64,000 nucleotides of DNA from Chitinophagaceae bacterium UBA1930 (GTDB lineage: Bacteria > Bacteroidota > Bacteroidia > Chitinophagales > Chitinophagaceae): the NCBI GenBank assembly GCA_002337145.1, contig DDFK01000004.1, forward strand, positions 1 through 64,000, given 5' to 3'. Made by a program: the position numbers and the translations under genes. This document shows positions 1 to 8,560 of this stretch, one piece after another (position 1 is the first letter of the stretch; each line of letters opens with the position of its first letter). The notes beneath the pieces were generated by a model. It was not told where the DNA came from, made no database searches, and was given only the letters and a program-made list of their open reading frames with translations.

Positions 1-165
1 CCTGCTGCTCCAGTCGCACCCGTAACACCTTGTGCACCAGTAGAACCTGTAGCACCGTTGGCACCTGCTGCTCCAGTCGCACCCGTAACACCTTGTGCAC
101 CGGTAGCACCTGTAACACCGTTGGCACCTGTTGCTCCAGTCGCACCTGTTGCACCCGTAGCTCCA
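1..165 (-). repeat. 63-bp tandem repeat encoding Gly-X-Y triplets
   Basis: The same block begins at 1 and again at 64 (period 63 bases, 21 residues), with a shorter degenerate copy from about 127. Each unit encodes seven Gly-X-Y triplets, so unit number can change without frameshift. The repeat continues past the left edge. Confidence 0.8.
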
Positions 166-458
166 ACTGCACCAATTGTTATAAACTGCCAGTTAGGAGT
201 AGCGGGTGTGCCTTTATTAAAGTAAAAACCGTCAACACCATCTGTTTGGTACACCAACAAACCCGTTGCAGGGTTGCTGATAGCTAAACGTTGTGCAGAA
301 GTCATACGTGGTATCAATATACCACGGGTAGAACTTTTTACATCAAGTTGGGCACTGTTGTCTGGTGTTGAACCGTCTGTATTTACACCAACGTTCTGCG
401 ATAGTGCGGGTACAGCTATCATAAGCATCAACCCGAATACCAGTTTTTTGAAATTCAT
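1..458 (-). CDS. Collagen-like repeat surface protein, N-terminal part (runs off left edge)
   Basis: The minus-strand frame stays open from an ATG at 458 to the window edge, so only about 152 residues are visible. They start with a signal peptide (MNFKKLVFGLMLM...ALSQ) and a short region (NVGVNTDG..., LDVKSSTRGILIPRMT) typical of Bacteroidota structural or tail-fibre-like surface proteins. From about residue 100 the protein is continuous Gly-X-Y triplets (GATGATGANGVTGATGAQG). An in-frame ATG at 479 would add 7 residues; I prefer 458 because the signal peptide then begins normally. It lies 28 bases downstream of the T9SS cargo gene on the same strand and may be co-transcribed. Function inferred: secreted or surface fibre. 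The C-terminus, and any sorting signal, lies outside the window. Confidence 0.8.
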   Translation of the reverse strand, partial: MNFKKLVFGLMLMIAVPALSQNVGVNTDGSTPDNSAQLDVKSSTRGILIPRMTSAQRLAISNPATGLLVYQTDGVDGFYFNKGTPATPNWQFITIGAVGATGATGATGATGANGVTGATGAQGVTGATGAAGANGATGSTGAQGVTGATGAA

Positions 459-486
459 CTTTCTATTGTTTAAAGTCATTAGTCAG

Positions 487-1869
487 TTAGTTTTTTAGAA
501 TTGTTATCGCTTTTGTATCTATTCCTACCAGTCTTAGGTAATAGGTGCCTTGTGCCAATTGAGCCATGTTGATGCTTACATTGTTCAGGCCTTTCAAAGT
601 TGTTACTTCTTTGCTCATAACTACAAGTCCCCTTGCATCCGTTACTTGAACGATTGCTTTGATTACATCGCTACTTGTGAAGTTTATTGCTACCGGACCA
701 GCTGTTGGGTTAGGATATGCATTAACCAATGCGTTACTGTAACCGGATTTGCTTACTGCAACAACTTTTGAATAAGTAAAGCTTCCATCAGCATTTACCT
801 GTTTTAAGCGGTAATAAGTTACGCCAGTGAATGGGTTTGCATCTACCAGACTATAGGTAGTAGGCGTATTGCTATTGCCTTTGGCAGTAACCGTGCCCAG
901 TAAGCCGAAGTTTCTTGCGTCTGCAGATTTTTCCACATCAAAGTGGTGATTGTTTAATTCAAATGCTGTAGTCCAATCAAGCAGCGTCTTGCCACTTACT
1001 AACTGTGCATTGAAAGAAGATAGTTGGATAGGCAATGTATGGCTAACAGAGCTTCCCAAGGTAAGCCTGTAAAGTTGGCTTACACCGTTCTTTAAAACGT
1101 AGTTGGCTGTTGCATCCTGGGCATCTGCACCCAAAAGTGTCCAGATAGAACCTGGTGCGGTGCTCAATGACCAAAGTTTCAATTCGCTTTCAGCAATACC
1201 CGCCAGTTCCGAATCCATATAATACATCTTCACAGTTGCATTCAATGCTGTATTGTTGGTAGGTATAATATCGTAGTAACGGTAAATGCCATAACCACCT
1301 GTTCCACCTGTTTGTTGCTGTGTTCCTCTTTTGATTACTGTTGAACCAAGGTTGGCTGCACTGGTAATTTCTATACCGATATTACCTGGGTTCACAGCAT
1401 TGGGTGCATTCAGCACTACGGTCCTTTGTAAAGTACCGCCAGAAGTGCCAACAAAAGTAGAAGCTGAACTTTCGCCTATTACGCTGGCCGAGCTGCCCAG
1501 GTCTATATCAAAACCATTCAGGTCAAAATTGCCTGCGGTCATGATTATGCTATTGGTAATGGCTGTATTGCGTAAGAATTTTGCTGTTCCTGCCGATTTG
1601 TTGATACCCAGATTATAAAAGGCAGTGGCTGAAGTACCACCAACATAAGTTGTTGCAGAAGTTGCAGTACCAGTAAAGGTAACTGTACTGGTAGAAGGGG
1701 TAAAAGTGCCGGAATTGGTGATGCTTCCGTTATTGATTACCAGATTGGCCGCTCCATTTGCCACAAGGTTCCCTCCAGAAACGATTGTTATACCACCCTG
1801 GGCATTTACCAAATTGTTAGTGATTGTTGCTGCAAATAATAATAGGAACGAGCGTATATGTGCTTTCAT
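487..1869 (-). CDS. Secreted protein with T9SS type A sorting domain
   Basis: 460 residues from the ATG at 1869; an upstream in-frame ATG at 1893 adds eight residues ahead of an otherwise clean signal peptide (MKAHIRSFLLLFAATITNNLVNA). The N-terminal half is Thr/Ser/Gly-rich beta-repeat sequence (FTGTATSATTYVGG), followed by a fibronectin-like region (PIQLSSFNAQLVSGKTLLDW, YYRLKQVNADG) seen in many Bacteroidota exported proteins. The last ~80 residues (AYPNPTAGPVAINF ... LAQGTYYLRLV) are a Por-secretion C-terminal signal that directs export and surface attachment through the type IX system. No enzymatic motif is visible, so the role is adhesive or structural by inference. Confidence 0.85.
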   Translation of the reverse strand: MKAHIRSFLLLFAATITNNLVNAQGGITIVSGGNLVANGAANLVINNGSITNSGTFTPSTSTVTFTGTATSATTYVGGTSATAFYNLGINKSAGTAKFLRNTAITNSIIMTAGNFDLNGFDIDLGSSASVIGESSASTFVGTSGGTLQRTVVLNAPNAVNPGNIGIEITSAANLGSTVIKRGTQQQTGGTGGYGIYRYYDIIPTNNTALNATVKMYYMDSELAGIAESELKLWSLSTAPGSIWTLLGADAQDATANYVLKNGVSQLYRLTLGSSVSHTLPIQLSSFNAQLVSGKTLLDWTTAFELNNHHFDVEKSADARNFGLLGTVTAKGNSNTPTTYSLVDANPFTGVTYYRLKQVNADGSFTYSKVVAVSKSGYSNALVNAYPNPTAGPVAINFTSSDVIKAIVQVTDARGLVVMSKEVTTLKGLNNVSINMAQLAQGTYYLRLVGIDTKAITILKN

Positions 1870-2128
1870 AATCAGGTTAATTTGGTTTGGCAAAGTTATT
1901 CGCAGCTAAAAAGTTGAACGAATGTAGTATTTTAATGAATACCCACTCCAATTATTATTAACAAATAATATAGACTTAGCATAGGCCTCTAAAAACACAT
2001 GTTAAGTGCTATATTTTAATCGAATTTTAAGCAGGTTGCAACTATTAATTGAATCTGCAATAGATAAAAGATATGTATACGATAAGCATTACTTAATTAC
2101 TAGTTAGTCATGTAACAACAACATAATA

Positions 2129-3064
2129 TTAGGGTTGCTGAATTGTCAATTTAAACTGCATGCCAGTCTTTAATCCAAAGACTGCTGCATGTCTTGCAGC
2201 AACAAGCACATGGTTTACAGTTAAACTGTAAATCTTTAAAATGCTGTTCCCTTTGCACTTTACCAAGAAGTAATATTGGTTGATTTCTAGAATTGTTCCT
2301 GGGTTGCCATTTAGCGATGTTTCACTTTCAATATCAGCATCAATTATTTTTACTTCCCAATTGTCATTGATAGATGCCAATGCACCAATATTCCAGTCAC
2401 AGCAGGCTTTTATCAAATCAGCCACCTGTTTCGCTTCCATCAAATCCCACTGTATCCAGACATCTTTAAAAGTTGGTGAATGTTGGTAACCTACATTTGT
2501 TGTTTGTTGCGGCCTGCTTACAATGCTACCCAAAGTGTTTAACGAGTGAAACATGAATGCAACCCCATTCACTGTGAGGTTGCCAAATATTTGTTGTAGA
2601 TAAGTATACGTATAATGCGGTTCGTTTTTAATGGATGTTTCCCACACAATATTGCCCTCATCCAACTTGCTGCTTAATTCATGAATAGCCATTCCAATAG
2701 TTTCATCGCCATTTTTCAATTGCCAAAACAGAGGTGTTGGCCCACGATGATTGGGCAGTTTACCGAAATGAACATTATAGATGCCTTTAGAAGGAGTGTG
2801 CATTTTTGATAAATGTATTTTATTGGAATAGCCAATTACAATAACCAAATCCAATTGTAGTTTTTTTGTCCACGCATAAAAATCATCCTTATTGTTTTCC
2901 TGCACACTGGTCAAAGCGGCATATTTAGTAAAGGCGATAATCTTTTCGGTTTCTGTCACATTACGTGATTTTCCAATATAGAGGAAAGGTTTTAGGTTAT
3001 TGGCAATTAAAAACTGAAGCAATGGAAAGGAAGATGTTGTGTTGGTTACAATACCTATTTTCAT
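2129..3064 (-). CDS. Formyltransferase-family protein (Fmt/GART fold)
   Basis: 311 residues. The formyltransferase core is clear: IYNVHFGKLPNHRGPTPLFW contains the Asn and His of the catalytic site plus the LPxxRG loop, and LDEGNIV supplies the Asp. This fold uses 10-formyltetrahydrofolate to formylate an amine. The C-terminal ~90 residues resemble the Fmt C-terminal beta domain. The N-terminus (MKIGIVTNTTSSFPLLQFL) does not look like a canonical methionyl-tRNA formyltransferase, and there are no def or sugar-biosynthesis neighbours, so a sugar-amine or other small-amine substrate is possible. It stands alone, with 235 bases or more of AT-rich spacer on each side. Confidence 0.75.
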   Translation of the reverse strand: MKIGIVTNTTSSFPLLQFLIANNLKPFLYIGKSRNVTETEKIIAFTKYAALTSVQENNKDDFYAWTKKLQLDLVIVIGYSNKIHLSKMHTPSKGIYNVHFGKLPNHRGPTPLFWQLKNGDETIGMAIHELSSKLDEGNIVWETSIKNEPHYTYTYLQQIFGNLTVNGVAFMFHSLNTLGSIVSRPQQTTNVGYQHSPTFKDVWIQWDLMEAKQVADLIKACCDWNIGALASINDNWEVKIIDADIESETSLNGNPGTILEINQYYFLVKCKGNSILKIYSLTVNHVLVAARHAAVFGLKTGMQFKLTIQQP

Positions 3065-3356
3065 AATTAGTAAAAGTGAAGGTTGGTGGATGTTAGGGCA
3101 AAACGTTCAGCTATTGTTAGCATAGCAAAACAAATGTATAGTTTTAACAGTAAAGTAGATGCACAGCAAAACTGTCGTTATGCTATGCAATAGCTGCTTT
3201 GCTTACGTGGTGACCGAATGGAGCGATAAAATACAGACAAATTGTAATTTTCTTTGTAGCAAAACACGAAAACCTTTTCCATAACCATGCAAAAGGTTTA
3301 CCAAATAAAATTGGGGGACTATATATTTACAGCCCAAAGCCATAATAACTGTAACC

Positions 3357-5324
3357 ATGAAGAAAAGCCATTTAATGATTTGTTTATTGGCAATGCTGCT
3401 GGCGGCCATTGCAACCTATTGCAATCATTTCTACAATGCCTTTCAATTTGATGATGCACATACCATTGTAAACAATGTATATATAAGGGATATACACAAC
3501 CTGCCGCTTTTTTTTAAGGATGGTACAACCAGCAGTACTTTGCCGGCCAACCAGGCATACCGCCCCCTGGTTACGGCTTCTCTGGCCCTGGATTATTGGC
3601 TGGGCAATGGGTACAACCTGTTTTATTTCCATCTTTCTTCCTTTCTGCTGTTTTTGGTACAGGCCGTTTTGCTGATGTTTTTATTCAAGAAGTTGTTAGG
3701 GCTATCGTGGGCAGACAATAAAACGGTAGCTTATGTTTCGGTTATTGCTGCCAGTTGGTACACCCTGCATCCTGCAATTGCAGAAACGGTGAACTATGTT
3801 ATTGCAAGGTCAGATATACAGTCTACTTTTTTCGTTGTTTTGGCATTTATACTGTTTATCTATTCGGGCTTCTGCAGAAAATATTTACTGTACCTAGTGC
3901 CCTTGTTTATTGGTGGCCTGGCCAAGCCGCCTGTGGTAATGTTTGCACCGATACTTTTTTTCTATATACTTTTTTTTGAAGAAAAAATGGCTGTGGGCGA
4001 CCTGTTTAAAAAAGCCCATTCAAAGCAAAGATGGATCGTTATCAAAAAAACAGTGCCCGCTTTTATTGCCTGCCTGTTTACTTATTGGTTCATTAATAAA
4101 ATGACGCCCGAAGCCTGGCAGCCTGGTGGAACATCGCCCTGGTTGTACCTGATTACACAGCCCTTTGTGATACTGCATTATTTCACTACTTTTTTTGTAC
4201 CGAACGGGTTGAGTGCAGATAGCGATTGGCAACTATTGACGGGCATTGCAGATTACCGTTTCTTTATTGGCTGCCTCTTTATTGCAGTAATGATTGCACT
4301 GGTTTTCTACACCTCCAAAAAAGCATGGCTCAGGCCAATCAGTTTTGGTATTGTCTGGTTCTTTCTGGCCCTTGTGCCTACGTCAAGCATCATCCCTTTG
4401 GGCGAAGTGCTGAATGACCACCGTATGTATTTTCCTTTTATCGGATTGGCATTGGCGGTTACTTGGAGCATAGCCCTGTTAGTGCTGAAATATATACCGG
4501 TACTGAAAAATACTTTAGTCAATTACCGGATCATACTGGCCATTGCCATCGTTACAATTTTGTCGGTGTATGCTTTTGCTACCAATGAAAGGAACAAGGT
4601 TTGGCATACCACCGAAAGCCTATGGAAAGATGTGACTGTTAAAAGTCCCGACAACCCCAGAGGGCAAATGAATTATGGCCTTGCGTTAATGGCAAGGGGC
4701 GATTACCAGAACGCAATTGGCTACTATTCGAAGACGCTGGAAAAATGGCCTTATTATGCCTATGCCTATATTAATATGGCCATTGCCAAAAATGCAATAG
4801 GCGATGTGGCCGCAGCCGATGATGCATTCAAGAAGGCTTTGAACCTGAACCCCAACCTGCCCGATGCCTATGCTTTTTATGCCCGGTTTTTAATGGACAA
4901 TAGAAGGAATGCAGAAGCAAGGCCTTTCATTGAAAAAGGGCTTTCCATTAGTCCGCAATTTGAAAGCCTGCTGCAATCCAAAATGCAGAACGATGCAATT
5001 TTGAGTAAGGTACCCAATACTACGATTGCCACAAGCACTGCAACAGGCGATGCACAAAATATAAAGGCTGCGGAAAGCTATATCAATAGCAGTTTGCAAT
5101 ACTATAATAGCGGGCAGTTTGAAAAATGTATAGAAGCTGCCGAACAGGCGTTGAAATTGAACCCCAACTACGATTTGGCGTACAACAATATCTGTGCTGC
5201 ATACAACCGCTTACAGAACTGGGACAAAGCAATTGAAGCAGGGGAGAAGGGGTTGAAAATAAACCCGAACAACCAGTTGCTAAAGAACAATTTGCAGGAA
5301 TCGTATAAAAGGGGAAGTAAATAA
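3357..5324 (+). CDS. TMTC-like membrane protein with C-terminal TPR repeats
   Basis: 655 residues. Residues 1-405 contain about ten membrane segments and the features of the TMTC/DUF1736 O-mannosyltransferase-like family: an early acidic pair (FQFDDAHTIVNN), YRPLVTASLALDYWLG in the first periplasmic loop, and a second motif near EVLNDHRMYFP. Residues ~425-655 are tetratricopeptide repeats (YGLALMARGDYQNAIGYYSK; CIEAAEQALKLNPNYDLAYN). Family knowledge suggests a GT-C-type glycosyltransferase using a polyprenyl-phosphate sugar, with TPRs presenting the acceptor; the substrate cannot be read from sequence. It starts at the ATG after a ~290-base spacer and is a single gene. Confidence 0.75.
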   Translation: MKKSHLMICLLAMLLAAIATYCNHFYNAFQFDDAHTIVNNVYIRDIHNLPLFFKDGTTSSTLPANQAYRPLVTASLALDYWLGNGYNLFYFHLSSFLLFLVQAVLLMFLFKKLLGLSWADNKTVAYVSVIAASWYTLHPAIAETVNYVIARSDIQSTFFVVLAFILFIYSGFCRKYLLYLVPLFIGGLAKPPVVMFAPILFFYILFFEEKMAVGDLFKKAHSKQRWIVIKKTVPAFIACLFTYWFINKMTPEAWQPGGTSPWLYLITQPFVILHYFTTFFVPNGLSADSDWQLLTGIADYRFFIGCLFIAVMIALVFYTSKKAWLRPISFGIVWFFLALVPTSSIIPLGEVLNDHRMYFPFIGLALAVTWSIALLVLKYIPVLKNTLVNYRIILAIAIVTILSVYAFATNERNKVWHTTESLWKDVTVKSPDNPRGQMNYGLALMARGDYQNAIGYYSKTLEKWPYYAYAYINMAIAKNAIGDVAAADDAFKKALNLNPNLPDAYAFYARFLMDNRRNAEARPFIEKGLSISPQFESLLQSKMQNDAILSKVPNTTIATSTATGDAQNIKAAESYINSSLQYYNSGQFEKCIEAAEQALKLNPNYDLAYNNICAAYNRLQNWDKAIEAGEKGLKINPNNQLLKNNLQESYKRGSK

Positions 5325-5570
5325 TTGTGTAACCTATAAACTTGTAACTGATAGGGTTACTCATTAAATGAGCCTGAGTGATTTCATGCTTGTGCTGGAT
5401 TCCCTTATACGACCATATCAATACTTAGGCTTTTTCTTTGACAGTTGATATGCTGTTTATTGTTGATGCTTTGTTGTTAACCCTCCTACAAAAGGCGTAG
5501 TTATACGCTATGTATAGATTTATTTTTCTGGTATCATTGCTGCCAATCCAAACATTAAAGAATTATTTAA

Positions 5571-6713
5571 ATGAAAAAAATGCAAACTGTAAAGTGTGGT
5601 GCTTTGTGCTGCTATGCAGTGTCATTACTTCTGCTAAGCATGATTGCTTTTTCATGTAAGAAAGCAGAACTGGCAACCCCTGATGCTAATGCCGCCGACA
5701 TGGCAGGAGTAACCACAAAAATCAGCAACTGGCTGAACTACAAAAAAGCAGGTAGTGGAACGTTGAATGCGGGCAAAATAGCATCGTTGCAAAACAACCT
5801 CGACTATGCTGCTGCTTATACAGAGCCATTCAGGGATGGCGAGCGGTTTGTTATAGTTCCTATCAAAGATGGCTTTGTAACAACGGTTCATACAAAGCAA
5901 AATCCCGCCATTTATTTATTTGCCATATTGGATGCAAAAGGGGAGGTCCGCAAAACCAATATCGTGCAGTATATTGCGGCAGACGGGAAAAAAGCCACTT
6001 CACTTCCAAAGAACACCTTTACCGATCTGTTCGTGGATAAGACAGCAAAAGTGGATGGCGATTTTTTCTTCCTGAACCTGCTGGACAGAATTACGTGGGG
6101 CATCGGTTTCCGTAATGGCAAACAGTCTTCGGTAAGTGTCAAAGTGGAAAAGCAGGCGACAGCCTCTAAGATGGAATGCAAGGCTTGGTTTTTGGTAACG
6201 ACCTATTCCGATGGTGAAGGCAACAGCTTTGAAACGGAAGAATACCTGTACACTACCTGCGAAAATGTACAGAGCCAGTCTGAACTTGACCCCACACCCT
6301 GCGAAAACTGCACAGGAGGTTCAGGTGAGGATTACAACGATCAAAACGACCCTCCTACAACTATGACTTCCGACCAGACATGGACACTGGAAGATAGGGT
6401 AACGGTTATAGGCGGTGTAAATGTGTCATGGAAAGTAACCTCCACTGAACGGCTGACGGGATCAAAGTATCAGCTCAGGAGTGCAAGGTTTACCTCTATA
6501 GCTCACCAGTCCTCACAACTGGTTGCACCAACAAACACGGGCACATGGTTTCAAGGCACGGTTGATGCAAACTTGGTAGCCCCCTCAAATGGGTGGTCCT
6601 TTGCGGCAGATTCCAAAGTGGATGGGGATGTCGTTTTTTCAGATCGAAAAGTACTTCCTTACCCTTCTAGAAATAAAAGGTGCACTTGGGTGGCTTTTCA
6701 GTTGTGGCCGTAA
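5571..6713 (+). CDS. Putative lipoprotein of unknown function
   Basis: 380 residues. The N-terminus has a hydrophobic segment ending in a plausible lipobox (LLLSMIAFSC, then KKAELATP). The mature part begins with a helical region, continues with a beta-rich domain (RFVIVPIKDGFVTTVH), and carries a Cys-containing low-complexity linker (CENCTGGSGEDYNDQNDPP) near residue 245. I do not recognise a family. The next gene starts 10 bases downstream on the same strand and also encodes a lipoprotein, so the two are probably co-transcribed and may work together at the envelope. Confidence 0.7.
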   Translation: MKKMQTVKCGALCCYAVSLLLLSMIAFSCKKAELATPDANAADMAGVTTKISNWLNYKKAGSGTLNAGKIASLQNNLDYAAAYTEPFRDGERFVIVPIKDGFVTTVHTKQNPAIYLFAILDAKGEVRKTNIVQYIAADGKKATSLPKNTFTDLFVDKTAKVDGDFFFLNLLDRITWGIGFRNGKQSSVSVKVEKQATASKMECKAWFLVTTYSDGEGNSFETEEYLYTTCENVQSQSELDPTPCENCTGGSGEDYNDQNDPPTTMTSDQTWTLEDRVTVIGGVNVSWKVTSTERLTGSKYQLRSARFTSIAHQSSQLVAPTNTGTWFQGTVDANLVAPSNGWSFAADSKVDGDVVFSDRKVLPYPSRNKRCTWVAFQLWP

Positions 6714-6723
6714 ATAATATTTC

Positions 6724-7506
6724 ATGGAAAAGTATGCCGTCAGGCTAATAATGTTTCTTATTGCAATTGCCTTGCTTGGTTGTTCAGTCAGAAAGGGACA
6801 AAAGAACATACCGACAACCAGCTATAGCGGGTATGCTTCCTGCGATATTTGGTTTTGGAATGAAGGTAAAAAGGCGTTCATTAAGTTTGAGAATGTTGTT
6901 AAGGATACCTATTTCTGGTACAGGGATAGCATGATTATCTACGAAAACTACGTGCAGGACACGGAAACTTTTTCTGATGGGCATACCAATTACAAGTTCA
7001 GTATCCTATCCTATACTTTTCTTGATGTACGCACCAAAAATGCATACGACTTCCTCAATTTTTCCGATACGGCAACCTGCATAAAAGCAAGAGTGATGGT
7101 ACCCGATCAGCGGTATGGCAAGATATGGGCCTTTCTTGGAGAAATGCCTTATGCCGATGCAGACAGTACGGTAAGAAAAATGAAAGATACGGTGATGCAC
7201 AATATCACTTACCAGCGGTTTTCCATGTATGAAACACGTAAACAGGATAGTGAGGATTTGATTATCCGTCATGATGTTTACCTCAACTGTAATGCAGCAC
7301 CAGGGCACAGGATGTTTCAGTTCGATAAAACTTTTAGCCGTAAGTACGGAAATGGTTGCCCTATACAATGGGAATCGGAAGACACAAAAGGCGGTTTACT
7401 TAATACGGGTGGCTTTGTCTTCCATAGGGATAGCCTCACTGAAAACGAACACGGGGTGTTCGATGCATGGGAAAAATATGCAAAAACACATCCTGTAAAG
7501 GAGTAG
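6724..7506 (+). CDS. Putative lipoprotein of unknown function
   Basis: 260 residues with an N-terminal signal and lipobox (FLIAIALLGCSVRKG). The rest is rich in aromatic and charged residues (CDIWFWNEGKKAFIKFENV, DTYFWYRDSMIIYENY). No catalytic motif or known family is recognisable. It lies 10 bases after the preceding lipoprotein gene, so it is likely the second gene of a two-gene envelope operon. Confidence 0.65.
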   Translation: MEKYAVRLIMFLIAIALLGCSVRKGQKNIPTTSYSGYASCDIWFWNEGKKAFIKFENVVKDTYFWYRDSMIIYENYVQDTETFSDGHTNYKFSILSYTFLDVRTKNAYDFLNFSDTATCIKARVMVPDQRYGKIWAFLGEMPYADADSTVRKMKDTVMHNITYQRFSMYETRKQDSEDLIIRHDVYLNCNAAPGHRMFQFDKTFSRKYGNGCPIQWESEDTKGGLLNTGGFVFHRDSLTENEHGVFDAWEKYAKTHPVKE

Positions 7507-7607
7507 CCAATGGTTTAATTGACTTATAGCTTTGCTGATAAACCCTATTTCTTGACACTGAGCTTTCTATTGCCTCCAATTTAAAACGTTGTCAATTAGT
7601 AAGTGCC

Positions 7608-7615
7608 TATATTTG
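7608..7615 (+). promoter_or_regulatory. Possible Bacteroidota -7 promoter element
   Basis: TATATTTG matches the TAnnTTTG -7 consensus and lies 26 bases before the ATG of the TPR gene. A TTG occurs 16 bases upstream, somewhat closer than the usual -33 spacing, so the call is tentative. Confidence 0.35.
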
Positions 7616-7640
7616 AAAAGATATACAATCAACCTATAAC

Positions 7641-8378
7641 ATGAACAAGAAAACACTTATTTCCGCTGTAGTATGCATCGTTATACTGTTGCCGATTGCT
7701 TACCTCGTAGTAAAGAAAAAAACACCGGCCACGGCAGACAAAGTGCAACAGCCTGTTGCCAATCAGCCCAAAATAGATATTGCAGCCCTGGAGGCTTTGG
7801 TAAAATCCAAACCGGATTATGAAAACCTCATCAACCTGTCGCAAGGTTATATCAATAGCAATATGCCGGGTAAATCAATAACCTATTTGAAACAGGCCAT
7901 CAAGCTGGACTCTACAAAAGCAGCGGCCTATAACAATTTGGGGGTTGCCAATATTATGTTGAAGAATTACAAACAAGGCATTGCAGCTTGCGTGAAAGCA
8001 GTATCGCTAGACGGTAAATCGGAACTTGCAAAGAACAACCTGAAATGGGGAATTGATGAAAGCAACAAGACAATTGACATGATTGCCCAGTTGGAAAAAA
8101 CACCTGCTGACAAAAAGAATACAGACTATTATATCCGACTTGGGTTGTATAACCTGTACATTGGCAACTATGACAAAAGCATAGCCACATGGCAGGAAGG
8201 CCTGAGCAAAGACGTGAATAACAATATATTCATTAACGATATCGGCACTGCATTGGTTCTGAAAAAAGAATACGACAAAGCAATTGCTGAATTTAATAAG
8301 GTGCTGAAAGCGGATCCCAATAATCAGCTTGCAAAGAATAATATTGAGTGGGCCTTGAGTGAGAAAAAAGGCGAGTAA
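7641..8378 (+). CDS. Membrane-anchored TPR protein
   Basis: 245 residues. One N-terminal membrane segment (residues ~5-25, LISAVVCIVILLPIAYLVV) anchors a periplasm-facing or cytoplasmic TPR domain with at least four repeats (ALVKSKPDYENLINLSQGYI; AAAYNNLGVANIMLKNYKQG; IRLGLYNLYIGNYDKSIATW; KAIAEFNKVLKADPNNQLAK). TPRs are protein-interaction scaffolds; no enzymatic part is present. Its TPR sequences resemble those at the C-terminus of the 3357-5324 protein (both end ...NPNNQL..KNN), suggesting a shared origin. The gene is transcribed alone. Confidence 0.75.
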   Translation: MNKKTLISAVVCIVILLPIAYLVVKKKTPATADKVQQPVANQPKIDIAALEALVKSKPDYENLINLSQGYINSNMPGKSITYLKQAIKLDSTKAAAYNNLGVANIMLKNYKQGIAACVKAVSLDGKSELAKNNLKWGIDESNKTIDMIAQLEKTPADKKNTDYYIRLGLYNLYIGNYDKSIATWQEGLSKDVNNNIFINDIGTALVLKKEYDKAIAEFNKVLKADPNNQLAKNNIEWALSEKKGE

Positions 8379-8560
8379 TCGTCACGTTGCTACACTGACC
8401 TGTTCCCATTATGCAAAGGTTCGGCCTGTTTTACAAATGGGCCAATTATTTGTTGCACTATTTATTGTAAATAATGCCTTATCGTATAAGTCCTTTAATC
8501 TTGGTTTTAAATTTAAGGTATGCATGTATATATAGCATGCAATAGACTATAGCATACCAA

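Noticed and set aside
30..287. 85-residue plus-strand ORF rich in Cys, Thr and Ser
   Set aside because: It is the antisense frame of the Gly-X-Y repeat; composition reflects the repeat, not a real protein.
5329..5360. Imperfect hairpin GTAACCTAT/ATAGGGTTAC after the TMTC-like gene
   Set aside because: One bulge, a 13-base loop and no T-run; too weak to call a terminator.
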